Virus record (IMG/VR): IMGVR_UViG_3300025030_000473
Coordinates: 1-20,233 of that record
Length of the DNA stretch: 20,233 bases
Reading direction: 5' to 3' (one strand)
From: a virus
Shown: piece after piece, positions 15,676 to 20,233 of the stretch
Position numbering within the stretch: position 1 is the first letter of the stretch
How the letters are laid out: every line of letters starts with the position of its first letter
Program-made: the position numbers and the translations under genes
The notes under the pieces: generated by a model
The model's database searches: none
Seen by the model: the letters and a program-made list of their open reading frames with translations, nothing else
Told to the model about the DNA's origin: nothing

Positions 15676-16494
15676 ATGTCTTTCAAAGATGTCACTAGGC
15701 AGTATAGATATTCATTTTCTGGTTCTGATGCTAAGGCCTGGATTTATTATCCAGGAGCCGAGGATATAGTCAAATCTCTTGAATCTCTCCATACAATTTC
15801 TGTCTCTATTCACGAGGCGAAAGGACAGGCAAGAGCACTGGGTTTTAAAGGCATCCGTGGCCTGTCTAGGGGGGTGAGGACCATAGGGGGGAGTATGATC
15901 TTCCTGGTAGTGGAGGACAATCCCTTGAGGGCTGCTATGGATGCTTTACAGGAGCTTTCGGCAAGACAAGTTTTTGATTGGCCAGGATGGTCTATAGATA
16001 GACACGAGGTAGGTACTGGTACTGCTATTGATAGTACCAATTTTAATAACCGAATGGCGACATTGCTACCGCCAATGAACATACTCATTCAGTATGTATC
16101 TGAAGGAGCTTATTGGTCGCATAGAACAGTTGCGCGTTCTGCAGAGAAGGATCCCGTTCCCGAAGGAGGAGAGGTTGTTTGGAAAGAGAACTTTAGTGTC
16201 TATGATATCGAAGGCGCTGCTGCATTGATTAGAAATGTTGAGTTTCTAGACGAAGGTATAGTAACGTCTATTAATGACGTAGCTACTGAAGTAACTTTTT
16301 CTTTCATTGCAACTGATTATAAACCTTTGTCTGCTCAAGTGTTTTCTAGTGGAGACAGAGCCTTCTTAAGAGCTACTGAAGACGAGCAGAAGGATTTGGC
16401 TCTTCGTGGTAAGCTGTTCTCTCAACGGGCTGCTTTGAGAGTTAGGGAAGAAAAGAATGCAATTGATACAGTTAGCAGGAACAGTACTATCTAG
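15676..16494 (+). CDS. Tail-tube-like protein, second copy
   Basis: A 272-residue protein whose motif order follows the tail tube protein. SLESLHTISVSIHEAKGQAR (34-53) aligns with the tube's SLQAISYAVQREKAP region. LSRGVRTIGGSMIFLVVEDN (63-82) aligns with FSRGKRGVAGTIITLMLDEH. IEGAAALIRNVEFLDEG (178-194), then TEVTFSFIATDYKPL, aligns with the tube's last strands. The middle (95-165) is an insertion not seen in the tube, and the C-terminus (230-265) is a charged helix. It probably forms a special ring, such as the tube initiator in the baseplate or the tube end, or a protein bound to the tube lumen. It is preceded by its own ribosome site and possibly a promoter within the terminator region. 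The homology is read by eye; the exact role is inference. Confidence 0.65.
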   Translation: MSFKDVTRQYRYSFSGSDAKAWIYYPGAEDIVKSLESLHTISVSIHEAKGQARALGFKGIRGLSRGVRTIGGSMIFLVVEDNPLRAAMDALQELSARQVFDWPGWSIDRHEVGTGTAIDSTNFNNRMATLLPPMNILIQYVSEGAYWSHRTVARSAEKDPVPEGGEVVWKENFSVYDIEGAAALIRNVEFLDEGIVTSINDVATEVTFSFIATDYKPLSAQVFSSGDRAFLRATEDEQKDLALRGKLFSQRAALRVREEKNAIDTVSRNSTI

Positions 16495-16505
16495 AGGAGA
16501 ATTAT

Positions 16506-17255
16506 ATGGCGCGATTATCCTATGAGTACTTCTGTGGCGCAAACGTTGTCGTTGAAATCGAAGGTATGCCGATCTTAGAAGCAGCAGGTCTTTCTTGTAA
16601 TATCTCTGAGTCTAAGAGGCCTATCTATGGTTATAGTAGTAGACACTTCGACGCTGTCGCTAGAGGGCAGGTAATCGTCCAAGGTTCTTTGGTAGTGAAC
16701 TACGTGCACCAAGACTATTTGTTTAGAGCTATTGAATTAGGACTACAAGAGAGAGGACTGCTATCTAGTACAGAACTCTCTACGTTACCTGTATTAGATT
16801 CTGCTTCGAAAGAGTTTCTAGATCTTATGGAGGATGCTAAACAACGAGATGCGATGGCAACGGAGATGCTAAGCAATTATCCAGAAAGTGTTAGATTAGC
16901 TCAGGCATTTAAGGAGCGATACTGGAATCCTCCAATTAGCCAGGGAGGGTTACAGCCCCTTTTCCCTAATCCGCATGATTCTTTTGGTGGCCTTGACATT
17001 CAGATTACTTTTGGGGAAAGATCTGTCAGTAATCAGAACAAAGGTGTTACTGGTTTACTTATTGCCGATGCTTACATTACTGGCAGAGGACTGCCGATTA
17101 GAATAGACGAAGAAACAATAGTAGAGGAGTATCCGTTTTTTGCGAGGAATATCTATAGTGTTAGTCCTAAGTATTTTGAAGTTCAGTCACTGACTGAACC
17201 GGGTACTGATATTATTTTGGATAGTCCGTTCACTACGATACTTCCAGTTGGTTAA
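16506..17255 (+). CDS. Tail-tube-like protein, third copy
   Basis: A 249-residue protein that lines up with the tube protein at the N-terminus: GANVVVEIEGMPILEAAGLS (11-30) matches GVDIRVVIEGQTLGSLQAIS, ISESKRPIYGYSSRHFDAVA (33-52) matches the QREKAPIYVMGRVDPLSFSR region, and RGQVIVQGSLVVNYVHQDYL (53-72) matches the next strand. A charged helical insertion covers about 80-140. The C-terminal strands (163-217; LDIQITFGERSV, then GLLIADAYITGRGLPIRID) align with the tube's last sheet. Strong GAGGAGA precedes the ATG. It lies between the second copy and the chaperone-like genes. A baseplate hub, tube-initiator or tube-tip role is plausible. Only the family relationship is supported by sequence. 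Confidence 0.65.
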   Translation: MARLSYEYFCGANVVVEIEGMPILEAAGLSCNISESKRPIYGYSSRHFDAVARGQVIVQGSLVVNYVHQDYLFRAIELGLQERGLLSSTELSTLPVLDSASKEFLDLMEDAKQRDAMATEMLSNYPESVRLAQAFKERYWNPPISQGGLQPLFPNPHDSFGGLDIQITFGERSVSNQNKGVTGLLIADAYITGRGLPIRIDEETIVEEYPFFARNIYSVSPKYFEVQSLTEPGTDIILDSPFTTILPVG

Positions 17256-17264
17256 GGAGAGAAA

Positions 17265-17807
17265 ATGAACTTAAAAGATAACTTAACATCCGAGTCAAAG
17301 TTAATGTTGGAGCCTGACGAGGAGGTAAGTTTAGATGATGCGCTTAATATGTTCTTACATGAGGGCTCGGAAGAAAAAGAAGAAGAGTCAGTATTAGATC
17401 AAGGGCAAGCAATTCGGGCAGAGATACTCTCTCTGTTTCTCGGCAGAGCAGATGCTCCTGAGCAAGGAACGATTGATGCTTGGAAGGCTAAGCATGATGG
17501 GGCCGTGTATGTCTTCGCAGCAGATGCAAGAAATGTTTTTGTTTATACGCATTTGACTGTTTCACAGTGGGAAAAAATACAACAGGTTCTGCAGCAGAAG
17601 TCTCAGGCTGCGCCCGAAGCGCAGCAAGCTATCGAAGCTTTTCTAAAGGAAAAGGTTCTCAGAGAGGTTATTCTTTGGCCAGAACTTTCAAAGACATTCT
17701 TTAAGACATGTCCTGCAGGACTTCCGAATACGCTGTATGAGCTTATTATGCTGCAATCATATTTCCTAAATCCTCAGCAAGCGATTTCATTAACTACGCA
17801 GCTCTAA
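17265..17807 (+). CDS. Putative tail assembly chaperone 1
   Basis: A 180-residue soluble protein in the place where tail assembly chaperones are encoded, just before the large protein in the tape-measure position. The N-terminal 45 residues are acidic and probably disordered. The folded part contains APEQGTIDAWKAKHDGAVYV (64-83), LTVSQWEKIQQVL (97-109), a helical segment around 120-137 (VLREVILWPEL) and CPAGLPNTLYELIMLQSYF (149-167). I recognise the WKxK...PAGLP...LYExI pattern from large-phage proteins next to tape-measure genes. AAGGAGAG precedes the ATG. The stop overlaps the next ATG by one base (TAATG). No clear slippery heptamer was found in the 67-bp overlap of open frames, so frameshifting as in lambda G/GT is not supported. 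Confidence 0.55.
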   Translation: MNLKDNLTSESKLMLEPDEEVSLDDALNMFLHEGSEEKEEESVLDQGQAIRAEILSLFLGRADAPEQGTIDAWKAKHDGAVYVFAADARNVFVYTHLTVSQWEKIQQVLQQKSQAAPEAQQAIEAFLKEKVLREVILWPELSKTFFKTCPAGLPNTLYELIMLQSYFLNPQQAISLTTQL

Positions 17808-18490
17808 TGGTTGATCTTTCGACTCTATTGAAGAGCAGTGCAATCTTTAAGACTGTATTCCCCAATGGGAATACAGTTGAGTGGAGATTGCTAACTCTAA
17901 AAGAGTATCGAATCTTTAGTGGATTGCGTTCTTTAGAAACGTTATCTGAAGAGTATATTGCATTTAGTGTATTCAAACACTGTTATCAGGGAAGTTTTGA
18001 TTTACTTAATAAAAGAATGCCTGCTGGTATTCCTATTACTATAGGTAGGTTGATTCTGTATCTTTCTGGAGATTGTGAAAAAGAAACAATTAAGAGTGAC
18101 ATCACGATAGCTAGGGCAATGTATCAGGGGGCAGCAGTAAACGAACACATGAAACGTGTTGTCTTTACTGCGTTCCCTGTATATAAAATTGAAGATGCTG
18201 ATTCTTGGACTCGACAGGAATTGCTGGAGAAGTTTGCTATTTCTGAAGTTCTGCTAATTGAAAGAGGTATTGTCGAGAAGCCTTTTGATGTCGATAGTAT
18301 TACTTTTGGAGGAGAGCAAGTCCAAGAGGATTCTATTGTTCCGATAAATTTCGAAACTGATTCCCAAGCTCTTACAAAGGAATTGGGCCCGTGGGCTCAG
18401 AGTGATATTATAGAAGAAGAAGTGAACCAGAAGAAGAGAGTCCTTAGCAAGAAGCAAAGTGCTCAATTAGATAAAATCCGTAGAGGTTAA
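17807..18490 (+). CDS. Putative tail assembly chaperone 2
   Basis: A 227-residue protein started by the overlapping TAATG, with no Shine-Dalgarno sequence in the preceding 15 bases, so its translation probably depends on ribosomes finishing the gene before it. It repeats features of its neighbour: WRLLTLKEYRIF (26-37) resembles the neighbour's LTVSQWEKI, and MPAGIPITIGRLILYLSGD (71-89) resembles CPAGLPNTLYELIMLQSYF. The part after residue 95 is additional, with helical EDADSWTRQELLEKFAISEV (129-148) and a highly charged, basic C-terminus. Position and coupling suggest that it works with the preceding protein in folding or loading the next gene's product. A tail-structural role cannot be excluded. 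Confidence 0.55.
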   Translation: MVDLSTLLKSSAIFKTVFPNGNTVEWRLLTLKEYRIFSGLRSLETLSEEYIAFSVFKHCYQGSFDLLNKRMPAGIPITIGRLILYLSGDCEKETIKSDITIARAMYQGAAVNEHMKRVVFTAFPVYKIEDADSWTRQELLEKFAISEVLLIERGIVEKPFDVDSITFGGEQVQEDSIVPINFETDSQALTKELGPWAQSDIIEEEVNQKKRVLSKKQSAQLDKIRRG

Positions 18491-18492
18491 CT

Positions 18493-20233
18493 ATGGCTGA
18501 TCAACCATACGGTAGTACAGTATGGACGAGTCAAGATAGACCTCCGGAAAGAGACTGGAAGGCTCAAGGAGTTGCTTTAGGCGCTGCTGTGGGTGCTGGG
18601 GTTGTCGGTGCTCGCTGGGCGACGACTCCTGGTGCTTCAGGTGCCAGACCCCTTGATACAATGCTCAGGGTGGCTAGGACGGCAGGTAACCTGGCTCCGT
18701 TTCAGATACTTAATACTTTCCGAGCACCAGAGATACTCAGCCCCTATGCCTCTCCGCTTTACCAACAACTGGAAGCGGTAGGAGACGTATTTGAGGGTTC
18801 TATTGGCGCTGAGTATCTGAAGGAAGCAGATACATTTGAGTACCTTCGGAAGCTTACCGGTTTAGATACTGCTGAATTAGCTAAACGGGGAATAACTCCA
18901 GGGTTGGTTGGAGCTTCTGATGAGGTTGCTAGTCGTCTTGTATTCCAGAGAACAGCTAAAAGTGCTACTGGAAGTTTGTTTACTGAAGTAAATGGTAAAA
19001 GGCATTTATTAAATGACAAGGTGATGTTGCAGCAGTTCACTGGTGAGAACCTAGACTATGCAGCAATAATCGATAAGAAGTCTTCTATTAATAGAGGAGT
19101 CCATGCAACTCTGCAAGCTATGGGTTTCATGGAAGAGGGGAACGATCCCAAGAGTTTATTTAAGTTTGCGGGGAAGAGACCTGAGGGAGTTGCTAAGAGA
19201 CCGGGTTTCATTCCTGTACCAGCCCTAAGAGCCGGTTTTGGTTCGGTAGATGAATTCTTGCAGGGCTCGACTCTTGCTAGAGCATTACCAGCGTTCTCAA
19301 TGGAGCGCTTTAATAGGCTCCTGGGAGGGTTTTCCGATCAGGTACTAGGAAAGACTACGGGTGGTATGCTCAAGCGCCTAGGGCTAGGTTTAAATGTCAC
19401 TAGTGGGCCTGCTTCATCTATGTTCTTCCGTTTTGGTGGAAAGGCTGCGCTAGTTGGCGGAGCAATTATAGGAGGTTCTCAAGTAGATTGGGTTCGACGG
19501 CAGTTTGGAGATACAGGGCAACTCGCTGCTTCTGGAGTTTTCGCAGCGGGTGCTTCTTATCTAACTCACAAAGCTGGGCTTGGTGGACGTGCTTCGCTGT
19601 TCGCTGGGGTTGCTAGTTTCTTTGGGCAGATGGTTTTGCCTGGTTTCGATCAAGGAGTAGTCCCAGGGTTAGCTACGGTTTATACAAGATCCCAGGAATT
19701 GCGTGGAGCTGCGGTAAATCCTTTTAATTACTATAGAAGGACTGGAGAGGGTTTTCTACCAGGTATTAGTTCTTGGCAAACAGGTGCCTTACTTGGAGTT
19801 GGAGTTCTTACTGCTGCTTACGGAAAGATGTCTCGAACTCAAGGGGGTATGCCCTATCCCAGTCTAATGTCAGGAAGGGGAATTCCCCAAGCTATTATGG
19901 ATAGATGGGGAGGTGAGTTAAGTCAATATGGGTTAGCTCCTCAGTCTCTTGGAAGTGTTCTCAAGCAGCCGTTAGACACAAGGGAGATATTCTGGCAGAA
20001 GATGCTTGTTCATAAAGAGGCTAAGCAACGCATCCCAGCTAGTGTTCTTAAGCAATTACAGCAAGAGTATATTCAGGGTGGAAGGTATACTACTGGAAGC
20101 ATTCGAAGAAGATTGATGAGTCAGTATTCTAAGGTATTTGGTGCTGATGAGTTAGCTACGCATATGAATGGTTTATGGTCTGCGTCTGAAAAGATGTTTG
20201 ATGACCTACAACCTCGTAATGCAATCAATAAGT
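18493..20233 (+). CDS. Large virion protein, possible tape measure, 3' truncated
   Basis: An open frame runs from the ATG at 18493, with AGAGG six bases upstream, through 580 codons to the edge of the window without a stop. Position after the chaperone-like pair suggests a tape measure or another internal tail protein. A glycine zipper, GVALGAAVGAGVVGARW (26-42), with G26, G30 and G34 spaced by four, looks membrane-active. Further small-residue hydrophobic stretches occur at 314-330 (GGKAALVGGAIIGGS), 343-358, 365-385 and 430-443. The rest alternates basic helices with Gly/Pro-rich links, e.g. NPFNYYRRTGEGFLPG (409-424). No long coiled coil, typical of tape measures, appears in this part, and no lytic domain is seen. 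Membrane-inserting segments would fit a pore for DNA entry, but this is inference. Confidence 0.7.
   Translation, partial: MADQPYGSTVWTSQDRPPERDWKAQGVALGAAVGAGVVGARWATTPGASGARPLDTMLRVARTAGNLAPFQILNTFRAPEILSPYASPLYQQLEAVGDVFEGSIGAEYLKEADTFEYLRKLTGLDTAELAKRGITPGLVGASDEVASRLVFQRTAKSATGSLFTEVNGKRHLLNDKVMLQQFTGENLDYAAIIDKKSSINRGVHATLQAMGFMEEGNDPKSLFKFAGKRPEGVAKRPGFIPVPALRAGFGSVDEFLQGSTLARALPAFSMERFNRLLGGFSDQVLGKTTGGMLKRLGLGLNVTSGPASSMFFRFGGKAALVGGAIIGGSQVDWVRRQFGDTGQLAASGVFAAGASYLTHKAGLGGRASLFAGVASFFGQMVLPGFDQGVVPGLATVYTRSQELRGAAVNPFNYYRRTGEGFLPGISSWQTGALLGVGVLTAAYGKMSRTQGGMPYPSLMSGRGIPQAIMDRWGGELSQYGLAPQSLGSVLKQPLDTREIFWQKMLVHKEAKQRIPASVLKQLQQEYIQGGRYTTGSIRRRLMSQYSKVFGADELATHMNGLWSASEKMFDDLQPRNAINK

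Noticed and set aside
15810-16088. 92-codon - strand frame inside the second tube-like gene
   Set aside because: Shadow of the + strand gene, whose motifs support it. Composition does not look like a natural protein.
17741-17807. Programmed -1 frameshift between the two chaperone-like genes
   Set aside because: The -1 frame is open over this 67-bp overlap, but no X-XXY-YYZ slippery heptamer with a following structure was seen. The TAATG overlap explains expression adequately.
18759-19040. 93-codon - strand frame opposite the tape-measure-position gene
   Set aside because: It lies antisense to a long coding frame that is open over the whole stretch. No ribosome site or family resemblance was seen.

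Overview
The window is the head-and-tail structural module of a tailed double-stranded DNA bacteriophage (or prophage) with a contractile tail, i.e. a myovirus. Every supported gene is on the + strand, packed end to end with 1-38 nt overlaps or short gaps, and almost all start from ATG behind a purine-rich Shine-Dalgarno sequence. There are no tRNAs, integrase, attachment sites or CRISPR arrays. The length of several proteins (585-aa portal, 751-aa protease/scaffold, 768-aa sheath) and the extra structural genes suggest a large genome. The sequence does not identify the host.

Layout: (1) 1-1275, the 3' end of an unidentified gene with hydrophobic helices. (2) 1277-7968, the head genes: portal, a protease fused to a scaffold-like region, a probable capsid accessory protein and the major capsid protein. 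(3) 7969-8057, a short intergenic region with an imperfect direct repeat, a promoter-like sequence and a UUCG-loop terminator. (4) 8058-8843, a free-standing HNH endonuclease with two zinc ribbons, apparently an insertion between the capsid gene and the neck genes. (5) 8843-12623, a small unknown protein followed by four proteins in the position of head decoration, connector and tail-completion proteins. (6) 12633-15605, tail sheath and tail tube, closed by two adjoining hairpins, the second a strong terminator. (7) 15676-17255, two further proteins sharing the tube protein's motifs. (8) 17265-18490, two translationally coupled proteins in the position of tail assembly chaperones, resembling each other. 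(9) 18493 to the end, the first 580 codons of a large protein in the tape-measure position; its reading frame runs off the window.

How the genes work together: portal, protease/scaffold and capsid protein build and mature the head; the connector proteins seal it and join it to the tail; sheath and tube form the contractile tail; the chaperone-like pair probably acts on the large protein after it. The two terminators fall directly after the major capsid and tail tube genes, two of the most abundant virion proteins, and probably set expression levels.

Most worth a second look: the two terminators each have a -10-like hexamer immediately upstream, placed so that a newly started transcript would lack the terminator's left arm (possible stop/restart elements); three consecutive-family tail-tube-like proteins; and a duplicated chaperone-like pair. 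No wholly new defence or mobile system was seen.
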